From Methanosarcinales archaeon (GTDB lineage: Archaea > Halobacteriota > Methanosarcinia > Methanosarcinales > Methanogasteraceae), in the NCBI GenBank assembly GCA_030606635.1, contig JAUWGA010000002.1, positions 1 through 30,920 of the forward strand: a stretch of DNA of 30,920 bases, in the 5' to 3' direction. Below are positions 14,251-25,385 of the stretch, piece after piece. The translations under genes and the position numbers were made by a program. Position 1 is the first letter of the stretch; the number at the start of each line of letters is the position of its first letter. The notes below the pieces were generated by a model. It was not told where the DNA came from and searched no databases. It saw nothing but the letters and a program-made list of their open reading frames with translations.

Positions 14251-17217
14251 CAACACCGCAACAGCGCTGTCGTTAACTTCCAGTGCGTCGTAAAAAGCGA
14301 TCTCATCGTCAGCCATGCCGAGTTCTTCACCCCGTTTGTGAGCCTCACGCATCTCTTTTGCAAGCTCGATGAGTTCCTCGATGACCTGAGCGGCTTCAAT
14401 TGCGCGGTTCTGATACTTGCGTATCGCCTTTTCCAGCATTTCTGCAAAAGATCTCGCCTGAACAACGTTCTTCCTTGAATTCGTCTTGATCTCGTCGTTC
14501 AAGAGCTTTCTAAGCAACTCCACGGCAAGATTCCGGTATGGAAGTTCTCGCACTTCCTCTAGAAAATCTTCTGAAAGAATTGAGATGTCGGGCTTCTTCA
14601 GACCCGCTGCCGCGAAGATGTCCACAACCTCATCAGAAGCAACAGCGCGCGATACCAACTGCCGAATCGCGGTCTCCATTTCTCCCGGCGTTTTGCCCGC
14701 ACCCTCCACAGTCGCCTTGGCAAGACCGCTGCGGACCTCCTGGAAAAAGCCGACCTCGTTACGAATTCTGATGGCTTCCTCGTGCGGAACAGTAAGGGCA
14801 AATCCCCTCGACAACGCGGTCACCGCTGTAAGATAACGTTTCTTCCCATCATCGAGCTCGAGGATATGTTCCATGGCTGCCGCAATACCGGCGATCCTTT
14901 TTGCAGGTTCTGCCTGAAGATAGTGAGAATAATCGAATCCGTGAAACATAGAGACGACGATTTCATACTTCCCCAACATCGCCTGAGCGGCTTCTTCCTG
15001 ATTGATCGCGGCTTCGCCACGGCCACCAGCGTCGGTGTAGTCCGCAAGAGCTCGTCTGAGCTGGTCAGCAAGACCGAGGTAGTCCACAACCAGCCCGCCC
15101 GGCTTGTCCTTAAAGACGCGGTTCACACGTGCTATTGCCTGCATCAGTCCGTGCCCTCGCATCGGCTTGTCGATATACATAGTATGCAGGGCAGGGCAGT
15201 CGAAACCGGTCAGCCACATATCCCGCACTATCACAAGCTTCAGTGGATCGTCCGGATCCTTGAAGCGTTTCGAGAGCACATCACGGCAGGAATGCTTGCG
15301 AATATGCGGCTGCCACTCAGAACGGTCCGACGGGGAGCCGGACATCACGATCTTTATCACGCCCGTAGCGTCGTCATCGCTGTGCCAGTCGGGTCTAAGC
15401 TTCACGATGGCATTGTACATTTCTACGCAGATGCGACGACTCATGCAGACGATCATTGCCTTGCCGTCCATTGCCGTAAGTCGTCCCTCAAAATGATTCA
15501 CCAGATCTTCAGCCAAAAGAGCAATGCGTTTATCCGTGCCGACCATGGCTTCGAGAGCTGCCCACCTGGTCCGAAGCTTCTGCTTTAGAGATTCCTCTTC
15601 GCCTTCGGTGATCTCTTCGAATTCGGGATCGATTTTTGGTTTTTCCTCTTCGAGCAATCCAATCTTTGCCAACCTGCCTTCATAATAGATTCCTACTGTA
15701 GCACCGTCTTCAACCGCTTGAAGAATATCATATTTGTCTATATAATCCCCGAAAACTGCCGGAGTGCTTCGGTCAGAGCTTTCGATCGGTGTGGCGGTAA
15801 ATCCGATGAACGATGCATTTGGCAGCGCGTCATGCGTATGTCTGGCAAAGCCATCGATGAAGTCGTACTGGCTGCGATGTGCTTCATCCGCGATGACCAC
15901 GATATTGTGGCGGGGCGATAACTCCGGGTACTGCTGCCCCTTGGCATCGGGCAGAAACTTCTGGATCGTGGTGAAAACGACACCGCCAGCCGGGACTTGC
16001 AGAAGCTCTTTTAGATGTTCACGGTTCTCTGCCTGCACGGGTGTCTGGCGCAGAAGGTCATGGCATGAGGAAAAGGTTCCGAAAAGCTGTTCGTCAAGGT
16101 CGTTTCGGTCTGTAATCACAACCAGCGTGGGATTCTCCATGCCTGGATGCCGGATGACCTTTCCCGCAAAGAACGCCATCAGAAGGCTTTTGCCGCTGCC
16201 CTGGGTATGCCAGATCACACCGATGCGGCGGCTGCCGAAGTGATCGGTTCCAGTCCCGTAGGGCACCGAAGGCTCGCGAAACTCATAAGGATTCTTCTCC
16301 TCATGCGCCGGGAAACGACCGTACAACTGAGCGGGCTCCGCCTCAATACCGCAGGCTGACAGGGTATATTCCACCGCTTTGTTCACAGCGTGGAACTGAT
16401 GATACGCAGCCATCTTCTTGGCAATACCGGCGCCATCGTCCTCAAAGACGATAAAATTCAGGATGAAATCGAGAAAACGTCGCTTGTCGAAAACGCCTTT
16501 CAAGAGCACCTCGAGTTCCACTGATCCTCGAGGAGCGACCTCCCTCCCGTCGATGGTGCGCCACGGCATGAACCGGTCCCAGCCGCTCGTGAGTGTGCCC
16601 GCACGCGCCTCCAGACCATCCGAGATGACAAGCAATTCGTTGTATGCAAAAAGACCGGGGATATCGGTTTTATAGGTCTGCAGCTGGTTGAAGGCGTGGC
16701 GGATGGTTGCGTTCTCATCGGCGGGATTCTTGAGCTCGATTATTGCCAGGGGCAAGCCGTTGACAAAAACCAGAATGTCCGGGCGGCGGTTCATGCGGTT
16801 CTGGGTGACTGTAAACTGGTTGACGGCAAGCCAATCATTGTTGTTCGGATCGTCGAGATCCAGGAGCCAGACCTTGTCATGCACCTCGCGATCGTCCTCT
16901 ATGTATGAGACATCAATACCATCTGTGAGCATGAGATGGAACCGCCGGTTGTTCTCGATCAGGCTGGGCGATTCTGTGCGGGTGACTTTCCGGACGGCTT
17001 CGTCGATCGCGTCGGCAGGGATGCTCGGGTTGATGGATTTGAGTGCGGTACGTAGCCGCTCCACTAAGATGACCTGATCGTAGTCCTCTCGTTCACAGGC
17101 GGGACCGTCCGGGCTGATGTCGGGACCGGACGCTACCGAATAGCCGAGGCTTTCGAACCAAGCCAGTGCGGTCTGTTCGACCACGGATTCTGTGATTTTT
17201 GCCGGCTCGGCTGTCAT
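14035..17217 (-). CDS. hsdR: Type I restriction enzyme, motor/nuclease subunit HsdR
   Basis: This 1060-residue subunit cleaves unmethylated foreign DNA after ATP-driven translocation, in complex with HsdM and HsdS. The N-terminal PD-(D/E)XK nuclease shows D147, E161 and K163 (RRPDILV...IIELKNP). The helicase motor has Walker A TQGSGKS at about 338-344, a DEAH box at 444-447 and motif III GFTATP near 475. The C-terminal helical part is the assembly region for HsdM/HsdS, and its last 219 bp are duplicated downstream. Its ATG overlaps the stop of the HEPN-like gene by four bases. The length is normal and the frame is intact. Confidence 0.97.
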   Translation of the reverse strand: MTAEPAKITESVVEQTALAWFESLGYSVASGPDISPDGPACEREDYDQVILVERLRTALKSINPSIPADAIDEAVRKVTRTESPSLIENNRRFHLMLTDGIDVSYIEDDREVHDKVWLLDLDDPNNNDWLAVNQFTVTQNRMNRRPDILVFVNGLPLAIIELKNPADENATIRHAFNQLQTYKTDIPGLFAYNELLVISDGLEARAGTLTSGWDRFMPWRTIDGREVAPRGSVELEVLLKGVFDKRRFLDFILNFIVFEDDGAGIAKKMAAYHQFHAVNKAVEYTLSACGIEAEPAQLYGRFPAHEEKNPYEFREPSVPYGTGTDHFGSRRIGVIWHTQGSGKSLLMAFFAGKVIRHPGMENPTLVVITDRNDLDEQLFGTFSSCHDLLRQTPVQAENREHLKELLQVPAGGVVFTTIQKFLPDAKGQQYPELSPRHNIVVIADEAHRSQYDFIDGFARHTHDALPNASFIGFTATPIESSDRSTPAVFGDYIDKYDILQAVEDGATVGIYYEGRLAKIGLLEEEKPKIDPEFEEITEGEEESLKQKLRTRWAALEAMVGTDKRIALLAEDLVNHFEGRLTAMDGKAMIVCMSRRICVEMYNAIVKLRPDWHSDDDATGVIKIVMSGSPSDRSEWQPHIRKHSCRDVLSKRFKDPDDPLKLVIVRDMWLTGFDCPALHTMYIDKPMRGHGLMQAIARVNRVFKDKPGGLVVDYLGLADQLRRALADYTDAGGRGEAAINQEEAAQAMLGKYEIVVSMFHGFDYSHYLQAEPAKRIAGIAAAMEHILELDDGKKRYLTAVTALSRGFALTVPHEEAIRIRNEVGFFQEVRSGLAKATVEGAGKTPGEMETAIRQLVSRAVASDEVVDIFAAAGLKKPDISILSEDFLEEVRELPYRNLAVELLRKLLNDEIKTNSRKNVVQARSFAEMLEKAIRKYQNRAIEAAQVIEELIELAKEMREAHKRGEELGMADDEIAFYDALEVNDSAVAVLGDETLKTIAQELVAAVRRSVTIDWTVRENARAQIRVIVKRILRKYGYPPDKQERATQTVLEQAEVLCAEWV

Positions 17218-17875
17218 GACTGCCCCTCCATATCTTCCTTTTCTTCGGAGCTATCTTCACTGTTTAGAGTTGTTCCAATCTCTCGATAAGCAACCGGATC
17301 TACACCAAAAAGCAATTCGCTGGCGTAGTATTCTTGGCTTACTACCTGAACAAGACCGTATTCACGATCAATTACTCGGTCCAGCTTAGGGTCGCGTTCT
17401 GGTTTTGCATTTCGCTGCAACTCCTGAGCAATTCTATCTTCCACTATCTGTTCCATGTCCGGCACATCAAACAATACCGAAAACACCCACAAAGCAACTT
17501 GGCGTATACCTGAGAGATCTCGTTCTTCGGGTACCCCACGGGTTCCACCGTGATACTGATCGTTTCGAATGGAGTGGTACCATATGATTTCATCCTTGCC
17601 GACTTTGGGTTGAATGCTTCGTTGCTGTAATTCAGCTTCGAAAAAATTGAGTTTGGTATGGTAGTTTATAAGCCATTTATCCACGTCTTCCTTTGAATAT
17701 TTTCTGCCACCACGTTGAATCGGATTCAATGTCAGGTACGTAGTGATTGAAACTTCGATAGAATTATCAAAGCTAATTAGAGCTATTCGACGATCAAAGT
17801 CATCACCATTCAGCCGATGTATTTCAGCATGGAGGATCTGTTCAAATGGTCCGTTTGCCCACGGTTTGAGTTTTG

Positions 17876-17879
<4 letters not shown>
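17214..17879 (-). CDS. HEPN-like protein embedded in the restriction operon
   Basis: This 221-residue protein lies between hsdS and hsdR and overlaps both by four bases (ATGA junctions). I do not recognise a named family. The middle shows WYHSIRNDQYHGG with R105-N106-x3-H110, an RX4H pattern typical of HEPN ribonuclease domains, followed by a long amphipathic helix (SGIRQVALWVFSVLF). The N-terminal third (about 10-60) includes HAEIHRL and an aliphatic TTYLTLNP segment. It ends acidic (SSEEKEDMEG). HEPN RNases associated with type I restriction systems, such as the PrrC anticodon nuclease, act when the restriction complex is inhibited. PrrC itself is larger and has an ABC ATPase half that is absent here. 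A guard or abortive role is inferred. Confidence 0.6.
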
Positions 17880-19190
<1,311 letters not shown>

Positions 19191-19201
<11 letters not shown>

Positions 19202-20309
19202 ATCCCACCACCCCCTTCTTCATCTGCTCTTCCAGGAAGCGCTTGATATCTTCCTCCTTCGGCAGTTCGAGCTGGTACCTGGACACAAAGAGCTGATTGT
19301 CCATACCGGCGAGGGCGTATTCCACGAGAGCGTGGTTTTTCTGTGTGCAGAGCAGAATGCCGACGGGAGGGTTGTCGCCATAAGTCATTTCGTTCTTATC
19401 GTACCAGTTGACGTAGGTATTGAGCTGACCCAAGTATTCATGACTGAAACCGTCCACTTTCAGCTCAATAAGCACATGACATTTGAGGATTCGATGGTAG
19501 AAGACGAGATCGATAAAATAGTATTCATCGCCGATAAGGATCCGTTTCTGCTGGGCTTCGAAACAAAAACCGTGTCCCAGTTCCAGGAGGAACTCCTGCA
19601 GTTTATCGAGTATCGAATCCTCAAGTTCCGATTCACCCATCACCTCTTTGGATTTCAAGCCAAGAAATTCGAATATATACGGATCCCGGACACTCAGTTC
19701 CGGTTCCGCCTGTTCTGCATTGGACTGAGCCATCTCGGCGAGTTTTTCTTTGTTTGTTGACAGCCCCGAGCGTTCATAGTAGAGGCTGGCGATCTGACGT
19801 TTAAGTTCTCGCACCGACCAGTTTCCGCGTATGCATTCGCTCTCATAAAAGACGCGTTTGAGCGGATCTTCGATCTTGATCAGTTCCGCTAAATGCGTGA
19901 AAGAAAGCCTTTCGATCAGTTTCAGACCCGCGGTTTTTAATTCTGGAGTCGGTGACTCCCGGATTTGACTTTCCGATTTCCGCGGCAACATAGGTGTTAA
20001 TTCGGGATTCAGTGACTCCCGTATCTGGGGGTAAACAAGGAAAAACCGGCGATAACGCCGAAGTTCTCGAGCTTCGATCCGCTGCAAACCTGTTTCTTTC
20101 AGCCGCAAAGAGAGATTTTCCAGCAATTGTTCACCATAAGTAGCCCGATCCAAACCATTCTGTTCGTAGGCGTGGATGTAGCACCCGATGAGCCAATTAC
20201 GCAAGGTCAGGCTGATATTTACTGCTTTGGCAGCCTGGACGGAGAGGTTCTCATGCACATTCCTGATAGCTTTAACCAGAATCTCGAATGTGAAACGCTC
20301 ACCCTCCAT
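19191..20309 (-). CDS. DUF1016 (YhcG-like) PD-(D/E)XK nuclease family protein
   Basis: This 372-residue protein has the two-part layout of the DUF1016/YhcG family. The N-terminal domain (about 1-200) includes SFTHLAELIKIEDPLKRVFYE at about 136-156. The C-terminal domain is a PD-(D/E)XK nuclease fold with E251, D267 (FIDLVFYHR) and E282-L-K284 (IELK). It lies between hsdM and hsdS and overlaps both. Family members are common inside type I restriction loci and in mobile elements, but their target is not established. A small direct repeat encodes two QIRES-xPEL units at about 95-104 and 115-124. The gene is intact. Confidence 0.9.
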
Positions 20310-21849
20310 GACCCAGCGCCTCCAGATTCTTCTTGACGGTGGCTTCGAGTTGGTCAGACCTGGCGAATTGCTCGTAGAGCGTGGCGGTAAGCGCGTCTAT
20401 CTTCTCCTCAAACGGCACTCCATCATCCTCTATTACCGCCGCGCCCACATACCTGCCCGGGGTGAGCACATAGCCATGATCCTTGATCTCCTCAGTCATG
20501 GAGCTCTTGCAAAATCCTGGCACATCCTCGTACTCGCCTGCACCCTCCTCTCCCCTCCATGCGTGATAGATACTAGCGATCCGGTCGATCTCCACATCGG
20601 AGAGTTCCCGATGGACCCGGTCAACCAGATTGCCCATCTTGCGGGCGTCGATGAAGAGCGTTTTTCCTCGCCTGTCACGGAATCTGCCGTTCTTTTTGTC
20701 CCGGGCAACGAACCAGAGACAGACCGGTATCTGGGTGGTGTAGAAGAGCTGACCCGGCATGGCGATCACGCAGTCCACCAGATCAGCCTCGATGATGTTC
20801 CTGCGAATCTCGCCCTCGCCTGATGTGCTTGTGGACATCGAGCCGTTTGCCATAACAAAACCCGCAATTCCCGTGTGGGAAAGATGGTGGATAAAGTGCT
20901 GAATCCAGGCGTAGTTGGCGTTGGTTGCCGGTGGAATTCCGTACTTCCACCGGACATCCTCTTTGAGCCGCTGTCCCCCCCAGTCGCTCATGTTAAACGG
21001 CGGATTGGCGAGTATGTAATCTGCCCTGAGATCCCTGTGAAGGTCACTTAAGAAGCTGTCAGCGTGCTGTCCTCCCAGATCGACATCCATACCCCGGATA
21101 GCCAGATTCGTCATAGCCAACCGCCATGTGGTGGGATTGGATTCCTGTCCGTAGATGACGATATCGCCCAGCTTGCCGCCGTGTTCCTCCACGAATCGCT
21201 CACTCTGGACGAACATGCCACCAGACCCGCAACACGGGTCAAAAATGCGGCCCTTGTACGGTTCGATCATTCGAACCAGCAGTTTGACAACGCACTGGGG
21301 CGTGTAGAACTCGCCGCCGCCTTTACCTTCCGCGGATGCAAAACGCCCTAGGAAGTACTCGTAGACCCTGCCAAGAATATCCTTTGATCTGGAAACGTCG
21401 TCGCCGAGTCCGATCTTGCCGATAATATCGATGAGCTCGCCCAGACGGTGTTTGTCGAGTGTTGGACGGGCGTAGTCCTTGGGCAAAACGCCTTTTAGTT
21501 TCAGGTTCTCCTTTTCGATAGCTATCATGGCATCGTCAATGAGCTTGCCAATGGTCGGCTGCTTGGCGCTTGCCTGAAGCTTGTCCCAGCGGGCAACTTT
21601 TGGAACCCAGAAGATATTGGCGGCTGCATATTCGTCGCGGTCTTCGGGATCTGTGTATTCAGTCTCTTTGGCTGCCTCCAATTGCTTGTATTTCGCCTGG
21701 AACGCGTCGGATATGTATTTTAAGAAGATCAGCCCGAGAACCACATGCTTGTACTCGGAGGCGTCTACATGCCCCCTGAGCTTGTCAGCCATCTCCCACA
21801 ATTTGGTTTCAAAGCCAAGATTAGCTCCGTTGCTGTTTTTGTGTTTCAT
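20299..21849 (-). CDS. hsdM: Type I DNA methyltransferase subunit HsdM
   Basis: This 516-residue N6-adenine methyltransferase modifies the host recognition site. The SAM-binding motif I is FDPCCGSGG at 203-211, and the catalytic motif IV is NPPF at 282-285. An N-terminal helical domain (about 10-150) packs against HsdS. Normal length. It is the first gene of the operon and overlaps the DUF1016 gene by 11 bases. The ATG at 21849 follows GAGGT-like sequence, and a TATA box lies about 43 bases upstream. Confidence 0.97.
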   Translation of the reverse strand: MKHKNSNGANLGFETKLWEMADKLRGHVDASEYKHVVLGLIFLKYISDAFQAKYKQLEAAKETEYTDPEDRDEYAAANIFWVPKVARWDKLQASAKQPTIGKLIDDAMIAIEKENLKLKGVLPKDYARPTLDKHRLGELIDIIGKIGLGDDVSRSKDILGRVYEYFLGRFASAEGKGGGEFYTPQCVVKLLVRMIEPYKGRIFDPCCGSGGMFVQSERFVEEHGGKLGDIVIYGQESNPTTWRLAMTNLAIRGMDVDLGGQHADSFLSDLHRDLRADYILANPPFNMSDWGGQRLKEDVRWKYGIPPATNANYAWIQHFIHHLSHTGIAGFVMANGSMSTSTSGEGEIRRNIIEADLVDCVIAMPGQLFYTTQIPVCLWFVARDKKNGRFRDRRGKTLFIDARKMGNLVDRVHRELSDVEIDRIASIYHAWRGEEGAGEYEDVPGFCKSSMTEEIKDHGYVLTPGRYVGAAVIEDDGVPFEEKIDALTATLYEQFARSDQLEATVKKNLEALGHGG

Positions 21850-21887
21850 TATGAAACCTCATTCCAACATTGATTTCGTCTATGATC

Positions 21888-21896
21888 TATATAATG
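21888..21896 (-). promoter_or_regulatory. TATA box of the hsdM operon
   Basis: Minus-strand ATTATATAG is a canonical archaeal TATA element whose centre is 43 bases before the hsdM ATG. The transcript should start near 21867 with a short leader that holds the ribosome site. No internal promoter is needed for the overlapping genes downstream. Confidence 0.6.
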
Positions 21897-21999
21897 TCCC
21901 ACATCCGAACCTGACTTCGTATATCCCTCCAGTCTGCTACCATACCCCGGTTACATACTTTCGCCATCGGTTAACCCCACACCCCCATGTCATTTCAAT

Positions 22000-23157
22000 T
22001 CACGTCACAATCTCCGCAACCCTGCCCGCATCCACAGCCCGCCGCACCTCCATCGCAAGCCGCCGTCCCGTGCTCATATTCCTGCGCCAGAGCGCATTCC
22101 CGTACGGATGCCCGACCGACACGTGCACGTTTGTGCCACCGCCGATTCGGGGGGCGACGTCGTAGATGTAGAAATTAAGATCCTTGTCCACACAGGTCTG
22201 GAGACAGAACGGACCGATGATCCCTGGTGAATAATGCTTCTGCGTTGCTTTCACGTACTTCTCTGCAAGCTCGAACGCATCCTCAAGGAGCGACTCCCTA
22301 AGCGTCGCCGAGTTGTGCCCGCAGACCGTGTACTCTGGCACCAGCTGGTGCTCGGCAAGCGTCATCTGCTGCGGCGCAGGCAGGCGCACATGCCCGTCGA
22401 GACTCGTCTCGAACCGCCAGTCGATGCCGATCAGTTCGGTCTTGCTCATCGTATCCTCGATCGGTGAATAGAAGAAATCGAGATTGAATACCGGACCGAC
22501 CACGTACCGCTCGATCCGTGCCGCAGAAAGCGCATCCTCAGTGATCACGCCCTGCCGTATCAGGGACTTTGACTTCTCCAGATACTCGTTGTAATCAGAC
22601 GCCGTGAAAAAGCCGCGTTCAAGTTTCTTTACAGCGTGAGGGAGTTTCACCATGACCAGTTCATCGATATCCTCGGGATCATCGATCCTTTCCGGGTATG
22701 GCAGACCCGCCTTCTCAAGAAGCCAGTAATAGTCCTCCTCGCCACCCCGCTCCTCGCTTCTGAGGAGATTACGGCTTCCGACCATCGGGACCGCGAAATC
22801 GTTCTCGATAGAATCGATGCTGCAGTACGATGTAAACGATCGGTTCGGCACGAAGAGGACGCTGTTGTCACGCAGATACTGCTGATTTTCCGGATGCAGG
22901 ACCTCATCGAACCGTGAGTAAACCACGGCAGCATCCACGATCCCGCGCAGGAGATTTCCGCTCGGGTCACGCTCTGCCCTGAAGTATTCGGTATACGTCC
23001 TTTCGCGCCCTGCCTGACAGACTAGATGCGTCCGAAAACCCTCCTCGATCGCGCCGTCGCAGACATCGAGTGCGGAATGTGAGCCCACAAGCCCGATCTT
23101 CACATTGTCGTCCTCGTATTCGTCCAGTATGGCTGTGATCTCGTTTCTGTCGATCAT
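22000..23157 (-). CDS. purP: PurP, formate-dependent FAICAR synthetase (ATP-grasp)
   Basis: This 385-residue enzyme converts AICAR to FAICAR with ATP and formate in archaeal purine synthesis, replacing the folate-dependent bacterial PurH step. The N-terminus (VGSHSALDVCDGAIEEGF) is typical of PurP. The ATP-grasp core includes the KLPHAVKKLERGFF segment (about 172-185) and the C-terminal metal and substrate part FYIYDVAPRIGGGTN (about 333-347). A TATA-like ATAATATG on the minus strand near 23180-23187 is about 27 bases from the ATG, which suggests a leaderless mRNA. Archaea often have more than one PurP paralogue, so the exact substrate could differ. Confidence 0.9.
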   Translation of the reverse strand: MIDRNEITAILDEYEDDNVKIGLVGSHSALDVCDGAIEEGFRTHLVCQAGRERTYTEYFRAERDPSGNLLRGIVDAAVVYSRFDEVLHPENQQYLRDNSVLFVPNRSFTSYCSIDSIENDFAVPMVGSRNLLRSEERGGEEDYYWLLEKAGLPYPERIDDPEDIDELVMVKLPHAVKKLERGFFTASDYNEYLEKSKSLIRQGVITEDALSAARIERYVVGPVFNLDFFYSPIEDTMSKTELIGIDWRFETSLDGHVRLPAPQQMTLAEHQLVPEYTVCGHNSATLRESLLEDAFELAEKYVKATQKHYSPGIIGPFCLQTCVDKDLNFYIYDVAPRIGGGTNVHVSVGHPYGNALWRRNMSTGRRLAMEVRRAVDAGRVAEIVT

Positions 23158-23360
23158 GGTATCAATTGCAGCCCGATATCATATTATGTGTTGTTATTGT
23201 CTGTTGTTGTGCGGGGCGGGTCGACCTGCGTGAAGCACGAAACTCGGTATGGTGGTGCACAACGGTTGACGGAAAAGAGATGAGACTGCTGGAGATGCTT
23301 CGTGAAAATGAAAGTTTTCCGAAGTATCCGAACTACAGTGAACATGGGGGTGATATCTTC

Positions 23361-23663
23361 TCATCTTTTGGCAACCACAACCTCTTTAACCTCTGGCACC
23401 TCTTCCCTCAACCGCTTCAGAACCCCCTCTTTCACAGCCACAACCGGCACCGCGCACCTGCCGCATGAGCACCCTTTCCGGACCTTGAAGGTCATCAGGA
23501 AGCTGCTGAACGCGGTCGGGACGCCGGGTTTTTCGAGCGTGATCGTAACGACGCCATCACTAACATCTACCAGGGCGATATCGCCGCGGTCGGCTTTCAG
23601 GACCGGGCGGATGCTCTCCTGTATGATCTCATCAATCCTCTCGAACATATCACCGTCTTTCAT
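23361..23663 (-). CDS. NifU C-terminal-domain protein (Fe-S scaffold type)
   Basis: This 100-residue protein resembles the stand-alone NifU/Nfu domain that carries Fe-S clusters to target proteins. The IIQESIRPVLKADRGDIALVDV segment (about 13-34) matches the family's RP-x-L-x-x-DGGD region, with R in place of one Gly. The cluster-binding cysteines are C65, C67 and C70 in KGCSCGRCAVP, an unusual CSCGRC instead of plain CxxC, preceded by a longer loop than usual. The ATG overlaps the stop of a short upstream frame (ATGA at 23660-23663). The gene is divergent from the dihydropteroate synthase-like gene. Positions 23158-23360 behind it hold no gene I can support. Confidence 0.8.
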   Translation of the reverse strand: MKDGDMFERIDEIIQESIRPVLKADRGDIALVDVSDGVVTITLEKPGVPTAFSSFLMTFKVRKGCSCGRCAVPVVAVKEGVLKRLREEVPEVKEVVVAKR

Positions 23664-23859
23664 CGGGAGGGGTCATCTTCCATGCATAATAAGATTTTGC
23701 AGGCGATCTCGGCGGCGGTAGAGGTATCAACAACGACCCGGCAGTCATGGATGTCGCAGACTGGCTCGCCGATCTTGGGTGCGCATGTCGCCTGGATGGG
23801 GCTGGTGCTGGGAAAGCATCAATATTAAAAAGCATCGATACGATTATCGATGTGATACC

Positions 23860-25329
23860 ATGGACATCCTCATAGCGACCGGAAGACTTGCGCAGCAGAC
23901 CGTCAGAGAAGCGGTGGTGGAAAATGCGGATGTGCTCGTCCTCGATATCGAGGTAGCAGCATTCATAACGCCGGGTCTGCTCAGGTCCGCGCTGCCTGCC
24001 AAGCGGTACGACCTGATCCTCATTCCGGGTCTCGTATCGAGCGATTTCACGGATCTCGAAGAGCGGTGCGAAACACAGATCCGTCTCGGACCGAGACATG
24101 CGTATGACCTGACTTCGGTGCTCTCGTGCGTGGGCGAACTCGAACTCTCAAAAACCATCCCTGCATGCGAATTCTTGTCAACAAAGATGCGAGAGGACGC
24201 CCGTTCGCACCTGAAAGAGCACGAGAGAGGCGCAACACCTGCATTTGAGATCTGCGGAAGAAAGATCGGCGGAGACTCGCGCATGAAGGTGATGGCAGAG
24301 ATCGCTGGTGCAACAGCGATGCCGGAAGAGAGTCTGGCAGAAAAGATACGCGAGTTTGAGGGGAAGGGTGCTGACATCATCGATCTTGGCGCTACAATGG
24401 ATTGCAGCGTCGATGACGTCCTAAGATCGGTTAATATTGCGAAAGCCACAACAGAACTTCCTGTGAGCATAGATACACTCGATCCCGATCTCATTGTTGC
24501 TGGAATCGAGTCAGGAGTCGATCTCGTGCTGAGTCTTAATTCGAGTAACACCGATGCCACCGCCGGTGCGGTTCTGGAGCACGGAACAGCGGTTGTGATC
24601 ATCCCGGATCAGGGGGATCCCGGTTCGCTATTCCGAAATATCGAGTATGCGAAGGAAATCGGCATCGAGAAGATAATCGCAGACCCTGTACTCGATCCTG
24701 TCGGGCATGGGGTCGTTGAATCGATTTATCGGTACGGGGATTTCCGGAAACAGGACAAGTCAACCCCGCTCTTCTTCGGCGTCGGCAATGTCACCGAACT
24801 GATCGATGCCGACTCTGTGGGCGTGAATGCGCTTCTGACCGGGATCGCATCCGAACTCGGCGCAGACATCCTCTTCACGCCCGAGCACAGCGACAAGGCA
24901 CGCGGGAGCATCGCAGAACTCGTTACCGCCTCGCAGATGATGGTGCTCGCAACAGAGCGCCGCAGTTCGCCAAAGGATCTCGGAATCGACCTCCTCATCT
25001 TAAAGGAGAAACGGTATCTTCCGGATGCGGAAGTTCCTGAAAAATCCATTCTTGCCTCACCGAAGTCAAAATGGGCTCCAGACCCTTCCGGATGCCTCCG
25101 CATCGAGATCGCAAGAGAGGGGGGGACGATCATCGTTACCCATGCGAAGGCAACGCTCATCGGAACAGACGTATGCAGGATTCTCACGACAGCGATCGAG
25201 ATGGGGCTTCTCTCGCGGCTCGATCATGCCGGCTATCTCGGGCGCGAACTGACGAAGGCGAAGCTCGCACTCGATCTCGGATGGAACTATGTGCAGGATG
25301 AGGAGTTTCTGAAAGGGCAGGATATTTGA
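23860..25329 (+). CDS. Dihydropteroate synthase-like protein (archaeal, TIGR00284 type)
   Basis: This 489-residue protein combines an N-terminal archaeal domain (about 1-160, DUF6513 type) with a TIM-barrel pterin-binding domain like that of dihydropteroate synthase. Landmarks are DIIDLGATMD, then PVSIDTLDPDLI, IIPDQGDPGS and IIADPVLDP. In methanogen-like archaea such proteins are linked to tetrahydromethanopterin synthesis, but the exact reaction of this family is not settled. I chose the ATG at 23860 (MDILIATGRLAQQ), which begins at the conserved N-terminus; an upstream in-frame ATG at 23779 would add residues with no family match. A TATTAAAA element near 23823 fits as promoter. Confidence 0.87.
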   Translation: MDILIATGRLAQQTVREAVVENADVLVLDIEVAAFITPGLLRSALPAKRYDLILIPGLVSSDFTDLEERCETQIRLGPRHAYDLTSVLSCVGELELSKTIPACEFLSTKMREDARSHLKEHERGATPAFEICGRKIGGDSRMKVMAEIAGATAMPEESLAEKIREFEGKGADIIDLGATMDCSVDDVLRSVNIAKATTELPVSIDTLDPDLIVAGIESGVDLVLSLNSSNTDATAGAVLEHGTAVVIIPDQGDPGSLFRNIEYAKEIGIEKIIADPVLDPVGHGVVESIYRYGDFRKQDKSTPLFFGVGNVTELIDADSVGVNALLTGIASELGADILFTPEHSDKARGSIAELVTASQMMVLATERRSSPKDLGIDLLILKEKRYLPDAEVPEKSILASPKSKWAPDPSGCLRIEIAREGGTIIVTHAKATLIGTDVCRILTTAIEMGLLSRLDHAGYLGRELTKAKLALDLGWNYVQDEEFLKGQDI

Positions 25330-25385
25330 TAATTGATTGTGGCCCCACATTTCCGATCTCTTTTATGGCTTGTCTCTATCTGCCC

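Noticed and set aside
14782..15588. 268-codon plus-strand frame inside hsdR
   Set aside because: It is antisense to the helicase part of HsdR, rich in His and Arg, without ribosome site; a shadow.
23166..23350. Plus-strand frame between purP and nifU
   Set aside because: The start region reads as low-quality Cys/Val sequence, no ribosome site is visible, and it runs antisense into the NifU-like gene. A few residues look plausible but not enough.
23844..24602. 252-codon antisense frame over the dihydropteroate synthase-like gene
   Set aside because: Serine-rich translation typical of an antisense shadow; the plus strand gene has clear motifs.
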